A DNA stretch of 21,713 nucleotides. It comes from Treponema sp. UBA1793 (GTDB lineage Bacteria > Spirochaetota > Spirochaetia > Treponematales > Treponemataceae). The stretch lies in the NCBI GenBank assembly GCA_002314445.1, contig DCFX01000073.1:1-21713 (forward strand), given 5' to 3'. The notes under the pieces are model-generated. The model ran no database searches. It had not been told where the DNA came from and saw nothing but the letters and a program-made list of their open reading frames with translations. Positions 7,236-15,526 of this stretch are shown here, in pieces (position 1 is the first letter of the stretch; each line of letters starts with the position of its first letter). Both the position numbers and the translations under genes were made by a program.

Positions 7236-8830
7236 TGAAAATGAGTAAAAAAGGCATTGCCGCCATTGTTGTTGTGGCAGTTCTCGTACTGGCAGCAGTC
7301 GGTGCGTTTTTTGTGTGGAAAGCCCAGCCGAAGGGTATCGTTGTCGCTGTGTCGACGCTTCCCGATTCGCTGAATCCTGTTCTGGATCAGAATACTTCCG
7401 GCCTTAATGCCGATGAACTTGTGTTCGACGGGCTCACTAATTTCGAAGTTGATGAAACAAGCGGCAGGCTCTATACTGAACTCGCCCTCGCGGAGAGCAT
7501 CGATCAGGATCCTGTAAACAAAAAGACCTATACGGCTTTACTGCGCGACGTGAACTGGCACGACGGTACTCCCGTCACCTCTGCAGACGTTGTATATTCC
7601 TTTGCAGCTTACACGGACAAGGAGAATGACTCACCAAAGCGCGATTACCTTATGTCTTTTATCACGAGCGTTACCGCCGTTGATGAGAAGACTGTCCGTA
7701 TCGAATTCGTAAAACCGCTGCCTGAGTTCCGCGCCTATCCGGTGCTTACCTTCAAGATTATTCCCTCTAAATATAACGGACAGGAAATGCAGGTGAACAT
7801 GCGCGCAGGAGAAAACGAACGTAAATTCGCCACCGCCCCTGTCGGCACCGGCCCGTTTAAGCTTTCCGGCTGGGAAATCGGCAAGTGGGTAACTTTCGAT
7901 GCAAACGGCAGCTATTTCAAGAGCAGGCCTCAGGCTGATACGCTTGTAATCAAAAAAATGATAGATCCTATTATCCGGATGAACGAACTGCGCAAGGGCC
8001 GCGTCAATCTGATCCTTGAGACAAATCCGATGGATCGCGCTGCTGTCGCAAAGATACCAAACGTCGATATCAACTCGTATATGCCCTATGCCTTCTATGA
8101 AGTGGCGATCAACACAAAACTTTTCCCGAACGCAGAAGGCCGTCAGGCAATGGCTATGGCTCTTAATAAGCCTGCTCTTATTCCGTCTATTACCGATCAG
8201 AATACGGGAGTCATTCTGAACAACGGTCCGTTCCCGTCCAATCTTTTCTCGGCGAATATTCCCGAGTATGTGAAAGAGCCGATGCCGAACCTTTTGCCGT
8301 ATAACCTTGAAAAGGCCAAGAGTCTTGCCTCTTCAGGCGGCGTCTCCGGACAGAACGCCATTCTCCTCTATCCCGATTCCATGGGAGAGTTCGGCACGAA
8401 GATGGCCGACGGTATCGTGAAGCAGCTTGCGGCAATCGGTTTGACCGTTGAAGCGAAACGTACCGGCGATCAGGTTTTCAAGCGTATGGTCTATACTGAA
8501 AAATCGTATGAGCTGGCGCTTATGTACTGCGACGGCTTCGATAACCTTTACTCGAGCATCGGTGACTTGTACCGCTCCAACGGCAGTCAGAATGTCACCG
8601 GTCTGGCCGACAGTAAATTGAACGCACTGTTCGACTCATGGGAAAAGGAAGTCGTCACCGCCAAATGGGTCGACCTCACGCTCCAGCTTAACCGGATGAT
8701 ATGCGACCTCTCACCTGCATTGTACCTTTGTTCCCTTGAAAAGGACGTGTATTCCCGTGGTCTTGAGAACGTTGCAATTGCTACCGACAACCCCTTCCTT
8801 TCAGTTGAAAACTGGAAATTTAAGGAGTAG
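7235..8830 (+). CDS. ABC transporter substrate-binding protein, family 5 (peptide/nickel type)
   Basis: 531 aa. The N-terminus has one hydrophobic segment (residues 8-28) with no lipobox and no clear signal-peptidase site, so the protein is probably anchored by an uncleaved membrane helix. Family 5 marks are STLPDSLNPVLDQN (40-53), LVFDGLTNFEVD (62-73), VNWHDGTPVTSADVVYSF (106-123) and PVGTGPFKLSGWE, with the usual two-lobed length. Members bind oligopeptides, nickel chelates or opines; the ligand cannot be told. Translation is coupled to the lipoprotein by TAATG. A second in-frame ATG at 7241 is an alternative start. The stop codon lies inside the Shine-Dalgarno region of the first permease. 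Confidence 0.9.
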   Translation: MKMSKKGIAAIVVVAVLVLAAVGAFFVWKAQPKGIVVAVSTLPDSLNPVLDQNTSGLNADELVFDGLTNFEVDETSGRLYTELALAESIDQDPVNKKTYTALLRDVNWHDGTPVTSADVVYSFAAYTDKENDSPKRDYLMSFITSVTAVDEKTVRIEFVKPLPEFRAYPVLTFKIIPSKYNGQEMQVNMRAGENERKFATAPVGTGPFKLSGWEIGKWVTFDANGSYFKSRPQADTLVIKKMIDPIIRMNELRKGRVNLILETNPMDRAAVAKIPNVDINSYMPYAFYEVAINTKLFPNAEGRQAMAMALNKPALIPSITDQNTGVILNNGPFPSNLFSANIPEYVKEPMPNLLPYNLEKAKSLASSGGVSGQNAILLYPDSMGEFGTKMADGIVKQLAAIGLTVEAKRTGDQVFKRMVYTEKSYELALMYCDGFDNLYSSIGDLYRSNGSQNVTGLADSKLNALFDSWEKEVVTAKWVDLTLQLNRMICDLSPALYLCSLEKDVYSRGLENVAIATDNPFLSVENWKFKE

Positions 8831-8835
8831 CCCGT

Positions 8836-9720
8836 ATGCGTTTCTTGCGCTTTTTAGTTCGGGAATTTCTCATTCACGGCATTGTGTTCGCCGTGGCGGG
8901 AACTGTAATACTCTCCGGATTTTACCTGCTTTCTATCGGCGCGCCGATAGAAAGCTATGGAGAGACTGTACGGTCTTTCTTTCTTCTGGTCTCCGGTTCT
9001 GAAGATTTTTCTACTGCCCATCCGGGGTTCAGCTCCGGACGGATTATTGCCTCGGGTGCGGCAGTTACGCTGCCGCTTGCCCTGATGGCGCTCATTATCC
9101 TCACCCTTATCGCCCTCGCGGGATCGGCTTATGCCGTAACCGGCCGGTATCTGGCGAGGCATCACGGACACACCGGACAGGAGCGTCTCGACGGAGTCTT
9201 AAGTCTGTTTACCTCCATCCTCGCTGCTGTGCCGTTGTTCGTGGGATTCTGGGTTCTTGCAAATGCTTTTGGCAGCGATGCCCCGTTTCCGATTATCGCC
9301 TTCATCACCGTTGTGCTGGGCGGTCTTTCCTGGGATGCTACGAACTTTCTCAAAACCGACATGCTCAGCCAGGTGGAGACGACGCACGCGATTGTGTTCT
9401 CGACACTGGGACACGGTCTTGGTCGTTTTTTCCCGAGGCCGGGAACCTATTCAGGATATCTTTTTTCCTCGAGTCTGCCGCGGTTTATTCCGTATCTCGC
9501 GGGCAAGGTGCCGGCCATCATTGGCTCTGTAACCATCGCGGAGATTGTATTCTCTTTCCCCGGCCTGGGCAGTACACTGCTCGACGCATTACTTGCAACG
9601 AACACCGATCTGCTTGTAGCTTCCGTTTTTATTCTTTTGTGCGTAAACGCAGTCGTGGCTTTCCTTGTAAAAACCATTCTGTTCCTGATTTATCCGAGGT
9701 GGTATGAAAAAGCTATATAA
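8836..9720 (+). CDS. ABC transporter permease (DppB/OppB-like)
   Basis: 294 aa inner-membrane protein with about six helices (roughly 12-34, 77-103, 121-145, 149-165, 222-245, 258-286). The cytoplasmic coupling region is around 165-200 (WDATNFLKTDMLSQVETTHAI), and the closing block SVTIAEIVFSFPGLGSTLLDAL (231-252) is the characteristic E-x-x-F-x-x-P-G-L-G of OppB/DppB permeases. AAGGAG at 8822-8827 overlaps the previous stop and is 8 nt from the ATG. Its 3' end overlaps the second permease by 17 bp. Together they should form the membrane channel. Confidence 0.87.
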   Translation: MRFLRFLVREFLIHGIVFAVAGTVILSGFYLLSIGAPIESYGETVRSFFLLVSGSEDFSTAHPGFSSGRIIASGAAVTLPLALMALIILTLIALAGSAYAVTGRYLARHHGHTGQERLDGVLSLFTSILAAVPLFVGFWVLANAFGSDAPFPIIAFITVVLGGLSWDATNFLKTDMLSQVETTHAIVFSTLGHGLGRFFPRPGTYSGYLFSSSLPRFIPYLAGKVPAIIGSVTIAEIVFSFPGLGSTLLDALLATNTDLLVASVFILLCVNAVVAFLVKTILFLIYPRWYEKAI

Positions 9721-10510
9721 TATTCTCAGAATTGTCTGCCTCATAGTTTTGGCATTACCCCTTGCGCTTGCCTGGGTGCCATCCGAGGTTTTTGAAGGTC
9801 TTGTGCCCGTCAGTCTTGTCGAGTCAGGCTATCTTCATTCTCTTTTCCTGTCGTTCCGCGAACTCTCTATCACCCTTGTGGCGACCATGCTGTTTGCGAT
9901 GCTGCTCAGTGTCTCACTCGGCTACATCAGCGTCCTGTCGATACGGGTAGGGCGGGGGTTTTCGAACGTCCTCAACGCTGTCGAATCAATTCCTTCTATC
10001 CTTGTGGCACTGTTCTGCTACGCCCCGGTGTCCGGCTATCTGGCCCGCCATTCCAGCGCAGCTTCGACGACGATGTCCCTTATCGTATTCGTGCTTGCGG
10101 CGACAGTGACGACACTGCCCGAGGCTGTCCGGAGTATAGACATTCCGCTGTCCGACCTCTATAACCGGAAATACAGCCTGTCTTTCCGTTCTTACGGTTT
10201 TACAAAGCAGCGTATTCTTGCCGTGCTGATGAACACCGCCCTGATGCGCAACACACTCAAACGCGTGGCAGCCGGCATCCTGCTTAAAACGCTCGTACTT
10301 GACTGCTCGTTCGGTTTTATTATTCAGCTCGGTTTCGGCAGTTACGGCACGCCGGCTCATCTGAGTCCCGGCGCTCTGATTGCTGCGCACCGCGACGCTT
10401 TGTTCGAGGGCGGCGAACCAATTCTTTTCTGGCTGCCGTCTATCATGCTTATAACCATCAGTGTCGCTTTTCTGCTTATGTTGAACGACAGCAAGGAGGA
10501 AACGGAATGA
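9704..10510 (+). CDS. ABC transporter permease (DppC/OppC-like)
   Basis: 268 aa with hydrophobic segments at about 8-25, 53-80, 90-108, 122-140, 185-208 and 240-260. The coupling-loop region FRSYGFTKQRILAVLMNTALM (161-181) resembles the EAA motif of permeases but is divergent. LVLDCSFGFIIQLGFGSYG (197-215) matches the usual E/D-x-x-L-s-F-L-G-x-G block. It starts inside the end of the first permease (17-bp overlap, GAGGTGG upstream) and overlaps the ATPase start as ATGA. Position and size indicate the second half of the channel. Confidence 0.83.
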   Translation: MKKLYNILRIVCLIVLALPLALAWVPSEVFEGLVPVSLVESGYLHSLFLSFRELSITLVATMLFAMLLSVSLGYISVLSIRVGRGFSNVLNAVESIPSILVALFCYAPVSGYLARHSSAASTTMSLIVFVLAATVTTLPEAVRSIDIPLSDLYNRKYSLSFRSYGFTKQRILAVLMNTALMRNTLKRVAAGILLKTLVLDCSFGFIIQLGFGSYGTPAHLSPGALIAAHRDALFEGGEPILFWLPSIMLITISVAFLLMLNDSKEETE

Positions 10511-11964
10511 CGCCTATATCGCTTCATAAATTCTCGATACATCTCGGCAGGCGCCTGCTTCTCAGGGACTGCAACTTCTCTATAGAGTCGGGAGCGTCGG
10601 CCGTCATCATGGGGCCAACAGGCACCGGTAAATCGGTGTTTCTGAAGTCCATCGCCGGTATCCTGTCCACTCAGATTTTTACTTTCGGCGGCGGGATGAA
10701 AGTAAACGGCTTTGACGCTTACTCGGACGGGCGTAAGCTTGACTTCGATTCGTGGTCGCAGATTGCGCAGTCCGGTCTCGTCTTCGTACCTGCCGAAACC
10801 GCACAGGTCATGAATCCCGCGCTTACGCTCGACCAGAATCTCGCCCTGCTTGCGCCCGGCTGCAAGTCTATCATCGAACAGCGGCTCAATGATTATTTTG
10901 CTCTTGATTTCGATGCTTTTGCCCGGCTTTACCCGGATGAAGTTTCCGGCGGCGAGATGCAGCGTATTACTTTGATGATACTCCTGTCGCGCAGCGGCAA
11001 CCTCATTCTTCTGGATGAACCGACGGTCAATCTCGACCGCAACCTCCGCAGGCACTTTGTGGAATTCCTCAATAAGGAAATCCTCTCTGCAGAAGATAAG
11101 ACATTCCTTATGGTGAGCCACGACCTCGACTTTATCAAGAAACTTACCCTCGACCAGGCCTTTATACTTAAAGACGGCAACATCCAGCGTCTGGACAGCC
11201 TTCCCGAAATGGAAAGCTACGAAAAGCCGGAAGCAAAGAAGGGCGCGTCGGGGACTGCGATTGAACTGCAGAACGTGTCGCAGACCTATTTCAAACGCGG
11301 TATTTTCGGAGAACGTACTTTTACCGCCTTCAAAGGGCTTAACCTTGTCTTCGAGCGGTCGACGATTTACGGCATTACCGGCCCGTCCGGCTGCGGAAAG
11401 TCAAGCATGATTAAGGCAATCCTCCGCCTGATGGACGGTACTAAAGGCCGCATAATCATGGAGGGTTCTGATCTTGTCGCGCTCAAACCCGGCGAATCGG
11501 GCAGGGATCCTGCGGCATTCAAGCCGTTCCGCCGCCGCATGACTGTCGTACAGCAGGATTCGCGCTTTTCCTTCTTCCCCGATCTCAGCATCAGGGACTC
11601 GTTCCGGCAGATTGCCGCAGCAGGTTCCGGCGGAACGGTTGAGGAACTGGCCGCCAACCTTGAGAAAGTCGGGCTTACAAGCGCACATCTGGATGCATAT
11701 CCGCAGTCGCTGTCGTCCGGCGAAATGAAGCGCATGGACATTGCCCGTGCGCTTACGGCAAAACCCGACATCCTGCTCCTTGACGAACCGTTTGCACACA
11801 TCGATTTTGAAACCCGCCTGCATGTTATGAAGGCGATTTCTGAGTACCTTGCCGTGCACGCCACGATTCTCATAGTCGTTACGCACGAAGATTTTGATCT
11901 CCGTTACTTTGTAGAAAAAAGTTACGATTTTCCGGAACTGGTCGGTCAGTTTGCGGAAGAATAA
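10507..11964 (+). CDS. ABC transporter ATPase, two fused nucleotide-binding domains
   Basis: 485 aa. It carries the equivalents of DppD and DppF in one chain. NBD1 has Walker A GPTGTGKS (36-43), signature VSGGEMQR (146-153), Walker B LILLDEP (166-172) and His205. NBD2 has Walker A GPSGCGKSS (292-300), Q-loop VVQQD (347-351), signature LSSGEMKR (402-409), Walker B ILLLDEP (422-428) and His460. NBD1 departs from the family at the Q-loop, reading LVFVPAETAQ where IFQDP is usual, so the coupling glutamine may be absent. The domains are compact, and the cysteine-rich C-terminal extension of DppD/OppD is missing. Last gene of the operon, before a strong terminator. Confidence 0.88.
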   Translation: MTPISLHKFSIHLGRRLLLRDCNFSIESGASAVIMGPTGTGKSVFLKSIAGILSTQIFTFGGGMKVNGFDAYSDGRKLDFDSWSQIAQSGLVFVPAETAQVMNPALTLDQNLALLAPGCKSIIEQRLNDYFALDFDAFARLYPDEVSGGEMQRITLMILLSRSGNLILLDEPTVNLDRNLRRHFVEFLNKEILSAEDKTFLMVSHDLDFIKKLTLDQAFILKDGNIQRLDSLPEMESYEKPEAKKGASGTAIELQNVSQTYFKRGIFGERTFTAFKGLNLVFERSTIYGITGPSGCGKSSMIKAILRLMDGTKGRIIMEGSDLVALKPGESGRDPAAFKPFRRRMTVVQQDSRFSFFPDLSIRDSFRQIAAAGSGGTVEELAANLEKVGLTSAHLDAYPQSLSSGEMKRMDIARALTAKPDILLLDEPFAHIDFETRLHVMKAISEYLAVHATILIVVTHEDFDLRYFVEKSYDFPELVGQFAEE

Positions 11965-11974
11965 AAAAAATGCA

Positions 11975-12000
11975 TGCAGAAGGGGCTTTAAACTTCTGCA
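11975..12000. repeat. 8-bp inverted repeat after the operon
   Basis: TGCAGAAG (11975-11982) and CTTCTGCA (11993-12000) flank a 10-nt loop directly after the ATPase stop, just ahead of the main terminator. It may stabilise the mRNA 3' end. Confidence 0.4.
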
Positions 12001-12006
12001 GAATTA

Positions 12007-12071
12007 AAAAAAGAAACGAAAAAGGCTGCCCTGCGGATAATTCCGGGAGCAGCCTTTTTCGTTTCTTTTTT
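12007..12071. terminator. Strong bidirectional intrinsic terminator
   Basis: A 23-bp perfect stem: six A, then GAAACGAAAAAGGCTGC (12013-12029), pairs with GCAGCCTTTTTCGTTTC plus six T (12049-12071). The loop is about 19 nt. It sits between convergent genes, the ABC operon from the left and the RnfC-like gene from the right, and has a T tract on both strands, so it can stop both. Confidence 0.93.
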
Positions 12072-12081
12072 AATCCTTTTC

Positions 12082-13200
12082 TTACTGCACCTGCTCCCGT
12101 AGTGACGAGATGACTCCCATGACATTTTTTCCTGCCGCACAGTAATACGTGCACGTACCGCACTGCATACATAATCCCGGATTATATGCTGCAATGTCTG
12201 CTGTGTCTTTCTGTTCCGCTTTCTGAACCATTTTCGATACGTTCAGCTTCATCGGGCAGTTATGCGAACACTTTCCGCATTTTCTGCATGCCTGTTCTTC
12301 GGTATAGGAAATTTCAGGTCCGCAGGCAATCAGATTTGTTTTGCATGTTATCCTGTCTGCTGTTTCAGTCTTTTCTGCCGACATGACACCGCTGCCGTGA
12401 TATACCGTCATTCCGGCGCAGTCGGGAAATACATTCAGTGCTGTACCGATGATTGAAGCACCGGTTTCTGCGTGGACAACAACAGCTTCTCCTTTCATAA
12501 GATTCAGTACGGTAAGGAATCGTGTCTGTACGGATTTTTTTTCAGCCGTACTTTTGGAAATTGCGTAAACTGTCTGCATGTTCAGCACAAGAATTCCCTT
12601 CTCTGCGGGAATATCGTCCGGGGAAAGCCGTGTCCCCAAGATTTCTCTGATGAGCAGCCTTTCAGCACCCGCAGGGTATCGGTCCGGAACTATGTGAATC
12701 TCATATCTGCTGTCCATACAAGCCGGTTTTGATTTTACGGCAATACTGATTTTCCGGAATCCGATGAGTTTATCGAGAAGTGCGATTCCTTTTTCCAGTT
12801 CACCTGATTTATGACTGAAAAGCCACCCATCATGGAGCAGCCCCGGATCGCATTCAACGCCGTTAATAATCAGAAATTTGTTTTCTGCGTTTGAGGCGAT
12901 TACTGCCCCCAGTTTTTTATACACAGGGAAGCCGCTGCCGCTTAATCCGCAGAGCCCTGTTTTTTCAATATCCTGTACAGATAATTCTTCTGCCGTCTGT
13001 ACAGGTTTTTCTGCTTTTTCGCAACCTTCAGTAAAATCAAGAAAACTGTCGTGGTCCCGCAATTTCGCAATTTTTCCTATTCTTGCCCTTGGAAACATTC
13101 CCCAGCCGTTTTTATGGCCTTTTAGCGATTGTTTTTGTAAATTTTTCAGTACTTTGTTTTCCTGTACAGCCTTTCTGGTAATCAGCGGATATCCGTTCAT
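12082..13200 (-). CDS. RnfC-like NADH/flavin and double [4Fe-4S] protein
   Basis: 372 aa, soluble. The core has GLCGLSGSGFPVYKKL (82-97) and INGVECDPGLLHD (112-124), the FMN/NADH-binding blocks shared by RnfC and the NuoF/HoxF 51-kDa subunits. Two ferredoxin motifs end the protein: CRKCGKCSHNCP (305-316) and CMQCGTCTYYC (344-354). It is shorter than typical RnfC (above 430 aa), and no rnfABDEG genes adjoin, so it is not from a standard Rnf operon. It may pass electrons between NAD(H) and a separate partner or act as a small reductase (inference). Its ATG overlaps the TetR stop (ATGA), so the two are co-translated and TetR-controlled. Confidence 0.82.
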   Translation of the reverse strand: MNGYPLITRKAVQENKVLKNLQKQSLKGHKNGWGMFPRARIGKIAKLRDHDSFLDFTEGCEKAEKPVQTAEELSVQDIEKTGLCGLSGSGFPVYKKLGAVIASNAENKFLIINGVECDPGLLHDGWLFSHKSGELEKGIALLDKLIGFRKISIAVKSKPACMDSRYEIHIVPDRYPAGAERLLIREILGTRLSPDDIPAEKGILVLNMQTVYAISKSTAEKKSVQTRFLTVLNLMKGEAVVVHAETGASIIGTALNVFPDCAGMTVYHGSGVMSAEKTETADRITCKTNLIACGPEISYTEEQACRKCGKCSHNCPMKLNVSKMVQKAEQKDTADIAAYNPGLCMQCGTCTYYCAAGKNVMGVISSLREQVQ

Positions 13201-13775
13201 TGTAAGTCCCCCATATATGTCTTAATAAAATTTTCAACGTGCGCACGCAATACCGGTTCCTGTTTCTGCATGTCATCAGGAACCAGATGATATAAAAAGA
13301 ACGGCGAATACAGTTCGAGCGCCATTACCTCCGGGTCTGCACCTGCAATTTTTCCCTGTGTGATAAGCGACTCAAATATATTTTTCTGGTAGGTAAGCGG
13401 CATATCTACGAATATCTGCCTGTAAACAGCTGCCGCTTCATCGTTGCAGAACATCTCAATTATCAGCATCCGCCGGAACATCGTAACCCATGAATCCTGT
13501 GTCTGATATAAGAACATTCTGATGCACATATCCTTGATATCTTCTGCGGTTTTCAGTTCAGGTATTTTCATTTCTTCGTATTTCTTCAGAAAGCGGGTTT
13601 TAGACTCCTGCACAATGGCATCGAAAATCGCCTGTTTGCTTGTAAAATGTTTGTACAGAGCGCTGCTTTCGACTCCGACTTCTTTTGCAATCGTGCGGAT
13701 TGATACTGCATGAAAGCCGTACGTCGAAAAAAGTTTCATTGATTCCTGCAGTATTTTTTCTTTTGTTGTCATCAT
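13197..13775 (-). CDS. TetR/AcrR family transcriptional regulator
   Basis: 192 aa. The N-terminal helix-turn-helix spans about residues 5-50 (KILQESMKLFSTYGFHAVSIRTIAKEVGVESSALYKHF), the diagnostic TetR_N pattern. The remainder is the helical ligand and dimerisation domain, whose ligand is unknown. AAGGAG lies 7 nt before the ATG at 13775. The promoter upstream is overlapped by two palindromic operators, which strongly suggests autorepression. It forms a two-gene operon with the RnfC-like gene, so the inducer probably relates to that electron-transfer function, for instance an oxidant or quinone-like compound (inference). Confidence 0.92.
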   Translation of the reverse strand: MMTTKEKILQESMKLFSTYGFHAVSIRTIAKEVGVESSALYKHFTSKQAIFDAIVQESKTRFLKKYEEMKIPELKTAEDIKDMCIRMFLYQTQDSWVTMFRRMLIIEMFCNDEAAAVYRQIFVDMPLTYQKNIFESLITQGKIAGADPEVMALELYSPFFLYHLVPDDMQKQEPVLRAHVENFIKTYMGDLQ

Positions 13776-13795
13776 AAGTATCTCCTTATGGTAAT

Positions 13796-13842
13796 GTTAT
13801 CACTTGATACCTAATTGTAGTTATCAAGTGATAACCTGTCAA
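13796..13842 (-). promoter_or_regulatory. TetR promoter with two palindromic operators
   Basis: On the minus strand, TTGACA (13842-13837), exactly 17 nt, then TACAAT (13819-13814). Operator 1 is GTTATCA-AG-TGATAAC (13820-13835), a perfect 7-bp inverted repeat filling the spacer between the -35 and -10 boxes. Operator 2 (13796-13811) is the same palindrome with one mismatch and covers the expected start point near 13807. Centres are 24 bp apart. The two also pair with each other as a 14-bp perfect inverted repeat. This is the layout of a self-repressed TetR gene. Confidence 0.85.
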
Positions 13843-13889
13843 GCAGGTAAATGATTTATTTTTGAACAGGAGACTGCTGTGTTTTTCTT

Positions 13890-15461
13890 TTATCCGATTG
13901 TAGTACGGTTGCGGCCCAAATTCTTTGATTTATACAACGCCTTGTCCGCACGGGAAGCAAGGGTTGTTATCAGCTGTTCATCTTCTGCGGCAGCGGCAGA
14001 CGCAATACCGAAACTTGCTGTTATGTATGGTTTCTGTTCTTTTTTTGTCTGTAAACCGGACTCGGGAACTGCTGCATTCTGATTTCCGCCGGAAGGGAAG
14101 GGGATTTGTGCTATTCCGCAGCGGACTTTTTCAGCAATATCGAACGCCTCAGCCGCATCTGCTCCGGGGAGCAGGCATATAAATTCTTCGCCGCCGAACC
14201 GTGCTGCAATATTTGGAGGGCGTACGGTAGCTGTAAATACGGCTGCTGCCGCCTGTATTGCTTTATCTCCTGCAAGGTGTCCGCGGGTATCGTTTATCTG
14301 TTTGAACAGATCAAGATCTGCAATAATAAACGACAGAACACCGTTTGTCTGTTTCAGTGCCGCTATTGCTTGTTCTGCCTGAGCTATAAAATAACGCCGG
14401 TTGTAAAGTCCGGTAAGCGGATCTATTGCGGCTAATTCTTCCATCTGCCTGAGAAGAAGGACTGAATCCGTAATATCTTTAAAAAGAAGTATATTTCCCT
14501 GTGTTTCGTGCTGCCCCTGTACGGCAGGCATATGTGTTACTTTGCAGCTGTACCGGCGTTTTTCTCCGGCATAGAGAATATCTGTCTCAAAGTCAGTTTC
14601 TCCGGAAGTCCCCGTCACTTTAAACAGATCAGGAACAGGAAGTATGCCTTCTGTAATGCAGGGAAAGAGTTTTACAGCTGCATTGTTGTAATCTGTTATG
14701 TTATTCCGGTGGTCAACTACAATAACTGCATCCGCCATTATTGAAAAAACAAGAGAGCGTGCGACTGGTGCGGCATCAAGAAGCTTTTCTGAAAAAATTG
14801 CAAATCCGGAACAAAGTACCGAAAAGAACATACAAAACGGTATTGTGTCTATGCCGGGAATTTTTATGCCTGCGAGATACAGCATATAGTCGATAAACGG
14901 CAGGCTTGAACCGGCTGTTATGAGAAGCAGCGTTGTCCTGAAAGTTCTGCCAGTCGACAACAGCGAATACACAAGGAGAATGATCCCGACTATGAATGAA
15001 AACAGCATATATATATTCAGAAAATAATACAGCGGCCCGGGGGTAAATGCCAGGACAGGAAATCCCGGTTCTGTTTCGATTGCTACGGAAGCATATTTCA
15101 GGTGAAGCCACGGATCTGTAAGAGCACCGAAAAGTATGACGCAGGAAAAAAACACAAGTATGCTTCGTACAGTTTTGTTTCTGATAAACGGTGCGTCTAT
15201 ATACTTCGTGGTCAGTGTAATCCATAAAAAAGGAATAAACGATATTCCGAGATACTGCACAGTGCTCCAGAACACCATATGAGTAAGCGTCGTGGAAAGT
15301 AGTTCACACGCATAGCCTGCAGCATATACTGCAAGCGCACTCATCAACCGGGAAAACGAAACTGCTATCTGCGGCAGTGTACGGTTTTTTAATGCATAGA
15401 CGGAATAACCTGTAAGGGATGCTGCTATGGCAAAAAGCAAAATTGACAAAATAATCTGCAT
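13890..15461 (-). CDS. Membrane diguanylate cyclase: 7TM sensor, PAS-like, GGDEF
   Basis: 523 aa. Seven to eight hydrophobic segments (about 1-225) match the N-terminal 7TM domain of histidine-kinase/cyclase sensors (HisKA_7TM type). A PAS-like region follows at about 235-335 (ADAVIVVDHRNNITDYNNAA, then ILLFKDITD). The GGDEF domain covers about 345-523: DPLTGLYNRRYF (347-358), ADLDLFKQINDTRGHLAGD (381-399), and the catalytic GGEEF at 423-427, so c-di-GMP synthesis is likely. The allosteric RxxD I-site reads RPPN (414-417), so product inhibition may be lost. There is an insert of about 20 residues around 455-476 before ITASFGIA. The -10 box lies only 8 nt before the ATG and there is no real Shine-Dalgarno, so the mRNA is probably leaderless. 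Confidence 0.9.
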   Translation of the reverse strand: MQIILSILLFAIAASLTGYSVYALKNRTLPQIAVSFSRLMSALAVYAAGYACELLSTTLTHMVFWSTVQYLGISFIPFLWITLTTKYIDAPFIRNKTVRSILVFFSCVILFGALTDPWLHLKYASVAIETEPGFPVLAFTPGPLYYFLNIYMLFSFIVGIILLVYSLLSTGRTFRTTLLLITAGSSLPFIDYMLYLAGIKIPGIDTIPFCMFFSVLCSGFAIFSEKLLDAAPVARSLVFSIMADAVIVVDHRNNITDYNNAAVKLFPCITEGILPVPDLFKVTGTSGETDFETDILYAGEKRRYSCKVTHMPAVQGQHETQGNILLFKDITDSVLLLRQMEELAAIDPLTGLYNRRYFIAQAEQAIAALKQTNGVLSFIIADLDLFKQINDTRGHLAGDKAIQAAAAVFTATVRPPNIAARFGGEEFICLLPGADAAEAFDIAEKVRCGIAQIPFPSGGNQNAAVPESGLQTKKEQKPYITASFGIASAAAAEDEQLITTLASRADKALYKSKNLGRNRTTIG

Positions 15462-15468
15462 CTTTTTA

Positions 15469-15497
15469 ATTATACAAAAGCTCCGGCATTTTGTCTG
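15469..15497 (-). promoter_or_regulatory. Promoter of the GGDEF gene, inside the upstream terminator
   Basis: On the minus strand, CAGACA (15497-15492), 17 nt, then TATAAT (15474-15469). Initiation would fall about at the ATG (15461). The -35 box and the whole spacer lie within the hairpin at 15477-15507. Confidence 0.55.
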
Positions 15498-15507
15498 CCG
15501 GGGCTTT
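15477..15507 (-). terminator. Terminator of the ABC exporter operon
   Basis: A 12-bp stem, AAAGCTCCGGCA (15477-15488) and TGCCGGGGCTTT (15496-15507), has a 7-nt loop and one wobble or mismatch, followed by T-rich sequence on the minus strand. It lies 20 bp past the stop of the last exporter gene. Confidence 0.75.
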
Positions 15508-15526
15508 GTTTTTAAATCTGACAGAT

